Below are positions 35,166 through 43,685 of a DNA stretch of 64,000 bases, piece after piece; within the stretch, counting starts at the first letter, position 1; each line of letters begins with the position of its first letter. A model generated the notes under the pieces. That model saw nothing but the letters and a program-made list of their open reading frames with translations, had not been told where the DNA came from and did no database searches. The stretch comes from CAZSLO01 sp964608025 (GTDB lineage: Bacteria > Chloroflexota > Dehalococcoidia > Lucifugimonadales > CAJWER01), in contig CAZSLO010000006.1 of the NCBI GenBank assembly GCA_964608025.1, positions 62,001 to 126,000 of the forward strand, given 5' to 3'. A program made the position numbers and the translations under genes.

Positions 35166-36358
35166 AAATAGCAATCCTCACAGCGTCTTTTCTGCCAAAA
35201 GTCGGTGGGGCTCAAGTTTTTTCCTACAACATTGCACACCAATTTACCGCAGAAGGGCATCAAGTAACTGTCTATGTTCCAGCGGAAAATTACAAAGCTC
35301 TCGATGAGCGTTTCAGGGGATTGCTTTATCCATTACCACGAAGATTTTATGGTCTTGTCCGGCGCATCCCAATCTTGGGACTCTATCTAGCACAACGATT
35401 CTTACTCCATCAACAACGGAAGGAAAATTTTGACGTTTGGCTCGTGATTGCCACATTCCCTAGTGGGTATGTAGCGACGTGCCTCCAAGGCCAGACACCG
35501 ATCATATTAAGAGCATCTGGGGAAGATATCCAAAAAGATCCAATTCTTAATTATGGATATAGACTAGACTCAAAAAAAGAGGCCAATATTGCTAGTACTG
35601 TAAAGAAATATGATCGATTGGTAGCATTGACTAAGAGCGTTCGCACCGATTTTCTAGAACTTGGAGTTCCTAACAATATTGTTTCTACAATTCCAAATGG
35701 AGTTGACATAAATCGGTTCAAACGCACCAAGAAAAGGAGCCAGCTTCGTTCCCATCTCGAATGGCCGACAGACAGACCAGTGATTTTAACTACTGGACGA
35801 AACCACCGAAAGAAGGGCTACGATCAAATACCGGAAATAGCTGAGTACCTGAAGAATCAAGGTTTAATCTATCAATGGTACGTAGTTGGTATGGGTTCAG
35901 AAAAAATTGACATTGAACTACAAAGACGGGAATTACAAGACTGTGTCAAAACATTGCCTGAGATCGGAATAGACCTTAGCCAAAAAAATGAATGGGAATT
36001 CCCCAATAGCCAACTTGTAGCCATGTATCAGGCCGCAGACATTTATGCCTTCCCATCACTCCTAGAAACTTTTGGGATGGTACAACTAGAAGCAATGGCA
36101 GCTGGTGCAGCAGTTATCTCGACTGATGCTCCCGGATGTCGAGACGTTGTAATACACGAATTCAATGGTCTATCGGCTAGAGCAGGAGATGCACAAAGCT
36201 TCGCAGAACAACTGGGGCGGGCACTAAAAGATGAGGTGCTCCGAGAGAATCTTGCTAAAAACGCAATGACTTTCATCGAAGAGTACGGGTGGTCACAAAT
36301 CGCAAAATCATATGAGGCCTTATTCTGTACCCTAATCGCTAAGGGTGACCTTAATTAG
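35162..36358 (+). CDS. Glycosyltransferase family 4 (GT-B)
   Basis: A 398-aa retaining glycosyltransferase. The N-terminus has the glycine-rich acceptor loop LPKVGGAQVFSYNIAHQF. The C-terminal donor domain has IPNGVDINRFKR, ILTTGRNHRKKGYDQI, the E-x7-E motif in PSLLETFGMVQLEAMAAG and DAPGCRDVV. The start overlaps the methyltransferase stop by 4 nt. Donor and acceptor are not predictable. Confidence 0.83.
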   Translation: MKIAILTASFLPKVGGAQVFSYNIAHQFTAEGHQVTVYVPAENYKALDERFRGLLYPLPRRFYGLVRRIPILGLYLAQRFLLHQQRKENFDVWLVIATFPSGYVATCLQGQTPIILRASGEDIQKDPILNYGYRLDSKKEANIASTVKKYDRLVALTKSVRTDFLELGVPNNIVSTIPNGVDINRFKRTKKRSQLRSHLEWPTDRPVILTTGRNHRKKGYDQIPEIAEYLKNQGLIYQWYVVGMGSEKIDIELQRRELQDCVKTLPEIGIDLSQKNEWEFPNSQLVAMYQAADIYAFPSLLETFGMVQLEAMAAGAAVISTDAPGCRDVVIHEFNGLSARAGDAQSFAEQLGRALKDEVLRENLAKNAMTFIEEYGWSQIAKSYEALFCTLIAKGDLN

Positions 36359-36363
36359 GCGAT

Positions 36364-37488
36364 ATGGTAATGAACATTACAACATCCGGCCTTGACATAG
36401 GATTTTGGTTTCCTCGACCTGAGCGTGGTGCCAGACTTGCGGAAGAGCTTCGACGACTGGGGCACTCAGTTACCATTTACCATGACCAAGCTGTTCCTGG
36501 CGATCAGGCCTACGTACAAAAAGTGGACTATAGTTTCATCTCTGGCATTAGGCGACTCCGATCGCTCAGTCACGACGTGATGTACACCTCAAGATCCTTC
36601 AAACCAGTACTCCAACTTTATGCCAATCGTTGTCTTGGTGGAAGTCCTTACGTTTACACCATCAATGGAGTTATATGGGAATACTACAACGACAGAGCAT
36701 CAACATCGAAACTAGGTTTCATTTCAAAATTCGCTTATCCGACCTTATTTCGACTAGCCGTCTCAGGAGCTGGAATAGTAGTAGCCAATAGTAGTTTTTT
36801 AGCGGAACAAATCAAGCTCAGGATTCCTATAGAATCGGGGAAAATAGTTTCTATTTACAATGGCATTAACTACGAGGGTATTGAGTCAGGAAAACCAAAC
36901 CTCAACGCATGGTTACCTGGGAATACCCGTGTTCTTTCAATAGTCACCTTGAATTTGTTACGTAAGACAGAGGGAGTGTTACTTTTGGCGAAGGCATTCG
37001 AAATTCTATGCCGTAAGCATGAGAATCTAACTTACTTAATCGCAGCAAAAAGCGAGAATACTGCCGCAGTTGAAAGAGTGCGTAAGGCCCTAAACCAGCT
37101 TTCTTGCGCTAATCGTGTTCAAGTCGAAGTTAATAGGAAAGATATCCCTGATCTACTAGCAACAGCCAATCTCTTTCTATACGCTACCCCTCCCAATTCG
37201 AGCGATAGCTTACCAAGAGCTCTACTTGAAACCCAAGCAGCCGGCGTCCCAACCGTGACCACATCAACCACAGGATGTGGCGAAGCCGTCCTCGATGGCA
37301 AAACTGGACTTGTAGTTGACTACGACTCAAATTCAATAGCCGAAGCTGCATCGGAATTATTGAATGACGGTGTCCGATCACGGATTCTTGCTAAGCGGGG
37401 GATGCAATCTGTACGAGAAAGATTTTCTTGGACCCAAATGGCAAAATCATATGAAGCAATTTTTCTCAGCATCTCAGACCAATCATAA
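36364..37488 (+). CDS. Glycosyltransferase family 4 (GT-B)
   Basis: A 374-aa GT4 enzyme 5 nt after the previous one. It shows SIYNGINYEGIES, a shortened TLNLLRKTEGVLLLAKAFEIL donor region, and PPNSSDSLPRALLETQAAGVPTVTT, where the E-x7-E pair is partly altered (S-D-S-L-P in place of the usual E-G-F-P, with the second Glu in LLETQAAG). This first-Glu change is seen in some active GT4 enzymes and does not prove inactivity. The sugar is unknown. Confidence 0.78.
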   Translation: MVMNITTSGLDIGFWFPRPERGARLAEELRRLGHSVTIYHDQAVPGDQAYVQKVDYSFISGIRRLRSLSHDVMYTSRSFKPVLQLYANRCLGGSPYVYTINGVIWEYYNDRASTSKLGFISKFAYPTLFRLAVSGAGIVVANSSFLAEQIKLRIPIESGKIVSIYNGINYEGIESGKPNLNAWLPGNTRVLSIVTLNLLRKTEGVLLLAKAFEILCRKHENLTYLIAAKSENTAAVERVRKALNQLSCANRVQVEVNRKDIPDLLATANLFLYATPPNSSDSLPRALLETQAAGVPTVTTSTTGCGEAVLDGKTGLVVDYDSNSIAEAASELLNDGVRSRILAKRGMQSVRERFSWTQMAKSYEAIFLSISDQS

Positions 37489-37526
37489 TAACAATATCCT
37501 GATACAAAACTCCTAGATATCAAAGA

Positions 37527-38726
37527 ATGCGCAAGACCAACACAATTGCAATAGTTTACAACAACGACTTCTACCTTCATCGATTTAAGGGCAGACTCTT
37601 GAAACGCCTCGTCGATCGAGGCAACAGAGTCTACGCAATCGCGCCAGCCGGAGATTCCGTAAAAGCAATCGAATCTACAGGGGCAATCTTCATAAACTGG
37701 TCTCTTAGACGTAAAGGGTCCGGGCCTATAGGAGAATTGAGAAGCATATTGGCTCTCAGGACCATCTATCGCCGTATTAAACCGGATCTCGTTCAACACT
37801 TCACAGCAAAACCTAATGTCTACGGATCTATTGCAGCCCAAATTACTGGTGTGCCAATCTCAATTGCATCGGTAAACGGTCTCGGCTTTGCTTTTATCGA
37901 AGATGGATTTAAAGGCAAGTTATCAAGGTTTTTAGTTTCATTCTTATACCGTATAGCCTTTCGTATCAGCCAGGCAGTCATATTTCAGAACCGCGATGAC
38001 ATAGAATTGTTAACCGACCTTAACTTACTCTCCAAAAGAAAAGCTATCTATATCCCCGGGGGATCGGGGGTTGATCTTGAAGTTTTTGATTACAAGGCTA
38101 TCAATGTTGACAACCACATCAAGCTACGCCAAGAACTCGGGATCCCTCGGGAAACTGTGGTTGCTATACTCGTGGGCCGAATGCTTCAACACAAGGGCAT
38201 TACCGAATTTGTAGAGAGCGCACAAACGCTCAGCACGGAAAAAATATCCTTCCTTCTCGTGGGACCAATTGACAATGGTAACCCAGCATCTATTCATCTT
38301 AACCAATTAACCGAATGGATGAAAAAAGGTTGGGTTCAATATATAGGCGAACGTAAAGACGTAAGAGAGTTGCTTGCGATGTCCGACATAGTGATCCTGC
38401 CATCATATCGAGAGGGACTTCCCCGAGTATTGCTCGAAGCAGCTGCCATGAATAAGCCTATTATCACCACCAATGTAGCGGGATGCAAAGATGTAGTGGA
38501 AGACGGAATAACAGGATTTCTGGTTCCAGTACGGGACTCCATACAACTCGCCCAGGCCACCAAGACACTAGTCGATTCCCCTAAACTACGTATACGCATG
38601 GGAAACGCAGCGCGGGAAAAAGCCGTTGCATCTTTCGATGAAATCAAGGTCGTCGCAAATCTAGTTTCTCTTTACGAATCCTTACTATCCAATGATGCTA
38701 ATTGGAATCAATCGACATCAGGCTGA
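37527..38726 (+). CDS. Glycosyltransferase family 4, PglA/WbpX-like
   Basis: A 399-aa GT4 enzyme and the last + strand gene of the glycan locus. The N-terminal half has HFTAKPNVYGSIAAQITG and ASVNGLGFAF, typical of the PglA/WcaA-like subgroup that transfers HexNAc or deoxyamino sugars to lipid carriers. The donor domain has IPGGSGVDLEVF, ILVGRMLQHKGITEFV and the E-x7-E motif in PSYREGLPRVLLEAAAM. The gene ends 63 nt before the convergent manC gene. Confidence 0.82.
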   Translation: MRKTNTIAIVYNNDFYLHRFKGRLLKRLVDRGNRVYAIAPAGDSVKAIESTGAIFINWSLRRKGSGPIGELRSILALRTIYRRIKPDLVQHFTAKPNVYGSIAAQITGVPISIASVNGLGFAFIEDGFKGKLSRFLVSFLYRIAFRISQAVIFQNRDDIELLTDLNLLSKRKAIYIPGGSGVDLEVFDYKAINVDNHIKLRQELGIPRETVVAILVGRMLQHKGITEFVESAQTLSTEKISFLLVGPIDNGNPASIHLNQLTEWMKKGWVQYIGERKDVRELLAMSDIVILPSYREGLPRVLLEAAAMNKPIITTNVAGCKDVVEDGITGFLVPVRDSIQLAQATKTLVDSPKLRIRMGNAAREKAVASFDEIKVVANLVSLYESLLSNDANWNQSTSG

Positions 38727-38789
38727 TTTTTCTTCCATCCCTAACCTACTGGTTGGATATATCCGGTAAACTCCTTAAGAAGCTGCGGA
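38727..38789. terminator. Convergent-gene spacer, possible weak terminator
   Basis: This 63-nt spacer separates the ends of two converging genes. It contains AACCTACTGGTT (4-bp arms with short flanking ATCC/GGAT pairing), a weak hairpin on either strand without a good T-run. A transcription stop here is expected from the gene arrangement more than from the sequence. Confidence 0.25.
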
Positions 38790-40286
38790 TTAATCTTGAC
38801 TACCCCTATTGTAATCGTCGTCAAATCTGATAATGTCATCCTCTTGTAAATACAATCCCGTCTGTACCTCGATTATTTCCAAGGGACTATCTTCAGGATT
38901 CTCTAATCTATGCCTTGTTCCAGAACTAACGTATGTCGACTGGTTTTCTCGCAGAAAAAATACCTCGTCTCCTCTGGTCACCCTCGCAGTTCCCACAACA
39001 ACCACCCAATGCTCGGCACGATGACTATGCTTCTGCAACGATATAGCTGAACCAGGGTTAATGGATAACCTTTTGACCTGGAAGCCCGGTCCAGAGTCAA
39101 CCACCTCATAGTTCCCCCAAGGCCTATGTACTCTACGATGAGTAACTGATTCCGATCGCTCAGCCTGCTTAAGTCTTTCTACAACCTTCCTGACTTCCTG
39201 AACATGTTCCTTATTCGAAACTAGAACCGCATCAGGTGTCTCTATGACAATTGTGTCCCTCAACCCCAAAGTAGCTAAAAGTCTGTGCTGGGAAATTAGC
39301 AAAGAGTTTTCAGTCTTTTCAGAATACACATCACCTTGAACAACATTTCCATCTTCATCCTGATCCTGTTGTTCCCATAGTACTGACCAAGCACCTATAT
39401 CTGACCACCCGGCATCTAAAGACACAACAGCACATCCTTGGAATTTTCCAGGGTATCCAGATTGATTATCAGTCCCTGTTTTACCTACAGATTCCAAGAC
39501 CGCGCAATCAATCGATTCAGCAGGACACTCGATAAATTCCGTTGATCCTGGCCTATAAAAGAGTCCGTCTCTTTGACCATTGGTATTGGCTCTCTTGCAG
39601 ACATCCAAGATATCTGGCCTATAATTTTCGAGTTGCTTAAGCCACACTGATGCGCGAAGCATAAACATACCACCGTTCCATAACCATTCTCCTGATTCTA
39701 TATAAATCCTTGCGTTATCCAAGTCAGGCTTCTCAACAAAACTAGATATCCTATGGATATTATCCTTATCACCGAGTGCCTCTCCCTTTTGTATGTATCC
39801 ATAACCGGTATGGGCATAAGCTGGATCCACGCCGAAAGTTACAATAAAACCTTCACTCGCATAATCCTTCCCCGCCAATAAAGCCTCCCGATAGGCAGAC
39901 TCGTCCTTGATTACAGAATCAGATGGCAGTACGAGCATTAAAGGGTCTGTGTCATCCAATGGACCCCTGGTAACTAAACTCAGTGTGGCCAATGTAAGGG
40001 CAGGGGCAGTATTGCGACCCACTGGTTCAATCACCACCTCCATAGGCTCCGCATCAATCTCACGCATCTGGTCGAGAACCAAAAATCTGTGAGCTTCATT
40101 ACAGACAACTACCGGCCGATCTACATCTAAAAGATCCAATCGATTCCAAGTTTGTTGTAGCATTGTGCCATCACCTATCAGAGACAGAAATTGCTTGGGA
40201 AAGTGGTCACGTGATAGCGGCCAAAGTCGAGTTCCTGAACCTCCCGAGAGAATTACTGGTTGAATATTCAAATTTTTCTCCAACAT
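38790..40286 (-). CDS. manC: Mannose-1-phosphate guanylyltransferase / mannose-6-phosphate isomerase (ManC/AlgA)
   Basis: Bifunctional type II enzyme making GDP-mannose, the substrate for Gmd and for mannosyltransferases of this locus. The 498-aa protein has the pyrophosphorylase motif LSGGSGTRLWPLSRDHFPKQF at residues 13-33 (key FPKQF), LVLPSDSVI and FVEKPD. The C-terminal cupin isomerase domain has HRPWGNYEVVD, SLQKHSHRAEHWVVV with metal-binding His/Gln/Glu, and a final EVQTGLYLQEDDIIRFDDDYNR, typical of the bifunctional form. It is downstream of the ligase gene on the same strand. Confidence 0.93.
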   Translation of the reverse strand: MLEKNLNIQPVILSGGSGTRLWPLSRDHFPKQFLSLIGDGTMLQQTWNRLDLLDVDRPVVVCNEAHRFLVLDQMREIDAEPMEVVIEPVGRNTAPALTLATLSLVTRGPLDDTDPLMLVLPSDSVIKDESAYREALLAGKDYASEGFIVTFGVDPAYAHTGYGYIQKGEALGDKDNIHRISSFVEKPDLDNARIYIESGEWLWNGGMFMLRASVWLKQLENYRPDILDVCKRANTNGQRDGLFYRPGSTEFIECPAESIDCAVLESVGKTGTDNQSGYPGKFQGCAVVSLDAGWSDIGAWSVLWEQQDQDEDGNVVQGDVYSEKTENSLLISQHRLLATLGLRDTIVIETPDAVLVSNKEHVQEVRKVVERLKQAERSESVTHRRVHRPWGNYEVVDSGPGFQVKRLSINPGSAISLQKHSHRAEHWVVVVGTARVTRGDEVFFLRENQSTYVSSGTRHRLENPEDSPLEIIEVQTGLYLQEDDIIRFDDDYNRGSQD

Positions 40287-40320
40287 GACTCTATCTGTTC
40301 AACATTGCTACCGATTAAAA

Positions 40321-42429
40321 TCATTGAGAATCAGCTGATGATTGGATCCTTTTCCTAAAGTTCGTAAAAATCTGATGCACTCTGCCCCCGGGTTCTAGAT
40401 TTTCGCTGTTTCTATCCAGATAATCGTCGATGACCACTAATGCCTCCTCGTAATTCGATTCAATAATAAATTGCCTGGCTAAAAGTAGCTGGAGTTCTAC
40501 CCGTTCAGGCGCAAGTTCCAACGCCTTTTCTGTATGTTTTCTACCTATAGATGCAAATTTTGGGTCGCTAAGGGCAGCTCGATGATAAATACTAGCCAGA
40601 TAAAACGGGAAACGCCATTCCATTGGCTCCGCCTCCATGGCTACTTTTCCTTCCTGATCTGCTAAAGTCAAAGTTGCAATCTTTTCTTCTAAAGTAAGAC
40701 TCATCCAGTTAATTCCTAGAGAATCGAACATGAAACGCCGAGCGTAATTGGCTAATCCTGGAGCTGCCTCAATAGAATCTTGGAAATATATTATTCGATC
40801 AGTCCAATTAGCCGCTCCCCTACCACTTACAGCTATGTTTAAAGATCTCGATGCAACAAACGGACCAATGACCATGAAATATATAAGAACTACCATGGCC
40901 GCACCTATCACAATTAAAGCAATAACCTGTGCAAGCTCCGTCCTAAGGAATGTGATGGCACCCAAGCGCGAAGGAATCGCCATCACTGCCTTAGCTTTAG
41001 GATCATCAGTTTCAAACGAATCCTTCACAGGTATTGATTCAAAATACACCATAAAACTAATAAGTAAATATAGCTGTACAACAGTGCCGGGAGTATCGAA
41101 CAAAAACAAGTTTTGCACAAAATAGCTGGCAAGTGCAGACGCAATAACCAACACAAAAAGCTGTACGTCAGGTCGAAGGTAGCGAACACGAGTGACCACA
41201 ATCCAGCCTATGTAAAACCACATGGCTATATAACAAGCTAGACCTAGAATACCTTTCGTTACCAGTTCCTCAATAAGTTTGTTATGCGCCTGATCAAACG
41301 ATTCTAATGAAGAAGCAGCCACATTCGCAGTTAAATTCCAATCGTAAGCTATAGTGTAATTCTCAGCTCCCCAACCTAATATTGGTCTTTCAATGAACCC
41401 TTCCAAGCCGATCCTTGCACTGTCAATTCGACCTCTGGTGCTTGGATCATTCAAGCTAATAGATGCCAACCTACGAAGCAAAACGACAGGCTCTACAACA
41501 TCTCGGAATGTATCTGTATCCTTTACCGAAACGAAAGCTACACCTAGCGTCGCAAAGAGGCCCAAAATAGCAATGGAAGCGACTCTAATACTCCTCAGTG
41601 TCCCCCAGAAAATATAGGACACACCAAAAAGTGCCAAACCCGCGAACAATCCCACGATCGCGCCTCTGGTACCACTTTGAATTAGCATTGTAAGATCCAG
41701 TAATATCACCAGGATCCAAAATGCCCGGATTAATGTCACAGAGGAAATGGGAAGACCCTGATTAGCTCTGGCTCTAGCGTCGGCCCTCCGACTCCGTCTT
41801 CCTCCTCTAATGGGAAGGTTTTCTGGTTCTACTTTAGTTGAGGTAAATGAGTGACTTAGGAATGCCAGAGCAATTAAGGCATTAACCAGCATATATGCCC
41901 CTACAAATGTGGCATTACCCAAAGTTATCACAAGCCTGTTAAGGCTTCCCAGGTACCCAAACAGGTCTAGGTCGTTCAACTGGGCTATCCCCAACAGTCC
42001 CATTATGAGCCCGATAGCGAGGTTGAAATTTAGGATCATCCGCCAGTCCCGGAATGTCTTGAGAATTGAACTGGCCACGACTGTGAAGGCAAGCCAATGT
42101 GCCAAATCTATCCATCCCTGCATACGCTCGTAAGTCGACCAGATGCTACGTGTTGGGCTTACTCCAAAAAACGAGGCGACCAGTGCGATAAGCACATAAA
42201 TAGCAAAAATTAAAATCAGCCTTGATCGGTGTGGCCTATACGCCGGGTACCAGAACGCTAACACCAACCACATAGCAAAAACCAACTCGATTAATAGCCT
42301 AGAATAGAGTGCTTTCCCGACAATGTACGGGAAAAACAGCACAGGCATTGGAGGGACCGTGACTATCAGGGGGGTTACTAGAATCAAGATCAACCCTACC
42401 CTGATAGTATTAGCTAGCCTGTTCTCCAT
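40321..42429 (-). CDS. O-antigen ligase/polymerase (Wzy_C) family protein with TPR-like tail
   Basis: A 702-aa polytopic membrane protein with about 12 helices. The Wzy_C region (residues 235-460) includes QSGTRGAIVGLFAGLALF and a long outer loop with RIGLEGFIERPILGWGAENY ... AHNKLIEELVTKGILGL, where the catalytic-type Arg and His of WaaL/Wzy/PglL enzymes lie. After the last helix (about 530) the C-terminus is soluble with TPR-like repeats (AALSDPKFASIGRKHTEKALELAPERVELQLLLARQFI, in part). It would polymerise or ligate the glycan at the outer membrane face. WaaL, Wzy and protein O-oligosaccharyltransferase cannot be told apart here. Confidence 0.8.
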   Translation of the reverse strand: MENRLANTIRVGLILILVTPLIVTVPPMPVLFFPYIVGKALYSRLLIELVFAMWLVLAFWYPAYRPHRSRLILIFAIYVLIALVASFFGVSPTRSIWSTYERMQGWIDLAHWLAFTVVASSILKTFRDWRMILNFNLAIGLIMGLLGIAQLNDLDLFGYLGSLNRLVITLGNATFVGAYMLVNALIALAFLSHSFTSTKVEPENLPIRGGRRSRRADARARANQGLPISSVTLIRAFWILVILLDLTMLIQSGTRGAIVGLFAGLALFGVSYIFWGTLRSIRVASIAILGLFATLGVAFVSVKDTDTFRDVVEPVVLLRRLASISLNDPSTRGRIDSARIGLEGFIERPILGWGAENYTIAYDWNLTANVAASSLESFDQAHNKLIEELVTKGILGLACYIAMWFYIGWIVVTRVRYLRPDVQLFVLVIASALASYFVQNLFLFDTPGTVVQLYLLISFMVYFESIPVKDSFETDDPKAKAVMAIPSRLGAITFLRTELAQVIALIVIGAAMVVLIYFMVIGPFVASRSLNIAVSGRGAANWTDRIIYFQDSIEAAPGLANYARRFMFDSLGINWMSLTLEEKIATLTLADQEGKVAMEAEPMEWRFPFYLASIYHRAALSDPKFASIGRKHTEKALELAPERVELQLLLARQFIIESNYEEALVVIDDYLDRNSENLEPGGRVHQIFTNFRKRIQSSADSQ

Positions 42430-42584
42430 TCGTAAAGAACAATCTGAAGCATAAAAATGATCTCCACAAAACGTGGTCCAACATGATTCTAATTAGCTTA
42501 AACGGGCTGGTCAATTCGAGTTACTCCGGCCACATTATCATCACATAAGACCTAACTATGCTTAGCCACAAGCTAGTTACGATC
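42430..42584 (-). other. Spacer between epimerase and ligase genes
   Basis: A 155-nt spacer on the minus-strand run with no recognised gene. It probably contains the promoter or leader of the ligase gene, but no convincing box pair was found. Confidence 0.25.
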
Positions 42585-43499
42585 TCATGATTTCCTTAGG
42601 GAACGCAGTGTCTTGCGTATTCCTTCTATAAGTACAGTCTTGGCACGCCAACCGATTAAATCATATGCCCTAGAGGAATCAAGGTATATCTGTTTGATTT
42701 CCCCAACACGTTCCTTGGTCCATTTGGGAACCATGGTATAAGAAGTTGGCCCCGACATAGTCTTGAAAAGTTCGTTAATAGAAGTTTTGGTCCCTGAACC
42801 TATATTGACCGTTATCGCCTGATTTATCCCTAGGGCAAGATTATGTGCATCGACAACATCTCCGACATATACGAAGTCTCTAGCCTGTTCTCCATCTCCG
42901 AAAATCATCACCTGTTTATCACTTAACATACTTCCACCAAAAATTGCTACAACTCCTGCTTCTCCATCAGGATCTTGCCGAGGACCATAGACATTAGCTA
43001 ATCGTAGTACCTTTATAGCCATTGTCGATGGCAAAACCATATGCAAATACTGTTCTAAGGCCCATTTGCTAAGACCATAGGGGCTGATCGGTTTTATCGG
43101 ATGCTCCTCGTCGCACGGCAAGTATTCCGGAATACCGTATAGCGCTCCCCCCGTAGTGAGGTAAATGAACTGCGAACATCCCGCATGGATAGCAGCCTTA
43201 CAAACATTGATGCCACCAGCTATATTTACTTCTGCATCGCGCTCAGGATCTTTAATAGAAATTGCTACCGATGATTGTGCTGCACAATGACTAATCAATT
43301 CAGGCTTGAAAGACCCAACCAGCTTCAGTAATTTGGGATCCTCGATACCAAATTGGTGGAGCTGCGCTTTCGAATTGACGTTAGTTTTCTTGCCGGATGA
43401 AAGGTCATCGACCACTACGACTTCATAGCCCCTGCCTACAAGGCTATCTACGATGTGCGAGCCTATGAATCCAGCCCCACCTGTAACCAGTGCGCGCAG
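42585..43499 (-). CDS. NAD-dependent epimerase/dehydratase (GalE-like SDR), CTG start
   Basis: Extended SDR enzyme acting on a nucleotide sugar, likely C4 epimerisation or similar. The first in-frame ATG/GTG/TTG (GTG at 43415) would cut off the NAD-binding fold. Reading upstream gives an opening with RALVTGGAGFIGSHIV, the complete Rossmann motif, starting at CTG 43499-43497. A strong GGAGG ribosome binding site at 43510-43506 sits 6 nt before this CTG, and an in-frame TGA at 43517-43515 rules out a longer start. Length is then 304 aa. Catalytic residues appear as LTTGGALYG and SPYGLSKWALEQ. The sequence gives no clear reason to choose UDP-glucose over another substrate. Confidence 0.82.
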   Translation of the reverse strand: MRALVTGGAGFIGSHIVDSLVGRGYEVVVVDDLSSGKKTNVNSKAQLHQFGIEDPKLLKLVGSFKPELISHCAAQSSVAISIKDPERDAEVNIAGGINVCKAAIHAGCSQFIYLTTGGALYGIPEYLPCDEEHPIKPISPYGLSKWALEQYLHMVLPSTMAIKVLRLANVYGPRQDPDGEAGVVAIFGGSMLSDKQVMIFGDGEQARDFVYVGDVVDAHNLALGINQAITVNIGSGTKTSINELFKTMSGPTSYTMVPKWTKERVGEIKQIYLDSSRAYDLIGWRAKTVLIEGIRKTLRSLRKS

Positions 43500-43532
43500 A
43501 TCAATCCTCCATCTTCATAAATCGCTTACTAC

Positions 43533-43538
43533 AGTATA
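43533..43538 (-). promoter_or_regulatory. Candidate -10 box (TATACT) for the CTG-started epimerase
   Basis: On the minus strand TATACT (43538-43533) matches TATAAT in 5 of 6 positions, with TTGGAT 16 nt upstream as a weak -35. Transcription would begin about 27 nt before the CTG start, just far enough to include the GGAGG site. This supports the proposed start. Confidence 0.4.
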
Positions 43539-43551
43539 TAAGTCTTTTCCT

Positions 43552-43651
43552 ACAATCCAAACTGTACAATTTAACCCACAACGAATACCAACAATCCATT
43601 TGTATTCTTCGTTATTGCGAAATATACCTAGTAAATAAACGTTGGATTGTT
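43552..43651. promoter_or_regulatory. Three ACAATCCA boxes in the glcD/epimerase divergent promoter
   Basis: The 8-mer ACAATCCA occurs at 43552-43559 and 43591-43598 on the + strand and in inverted form (TGGATTGT) at 43643-43650. The second and third copies form a 9-bp inverted repeat AACAATCCA/TGGATTGTT. Three copies in about 100 bp of a divergent promoter suggest an operator for a regulator of the glycolate operon or of both operons. The regulator is not encoded in this window as far as can be seen. Confidence 0.4.
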
Positions 43652-43685
43652 CATTTTGAATTCGATTTACTATGATGTATCAAAG

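Noticed and set aside
36364..37488. Inactive GT4 because of altered first Glu of E-x7-E
   Set aside because: The change is seen in active members of related families; the rest of the domain is intact, so a pseudogene call is not justified.
37320..37841. 173-aa minus-strand ORF across two GT4 genes
   Set aside because: Antisense to the end of one and the start of another glycosyltransferase; no family pattern.
43647..43685. TTG start for glcD
   Set aside because: Adds 13 hydrophobic residues foreign to GlcD and lies on the third ACAATCCA box; ATG 43686 is preferred.
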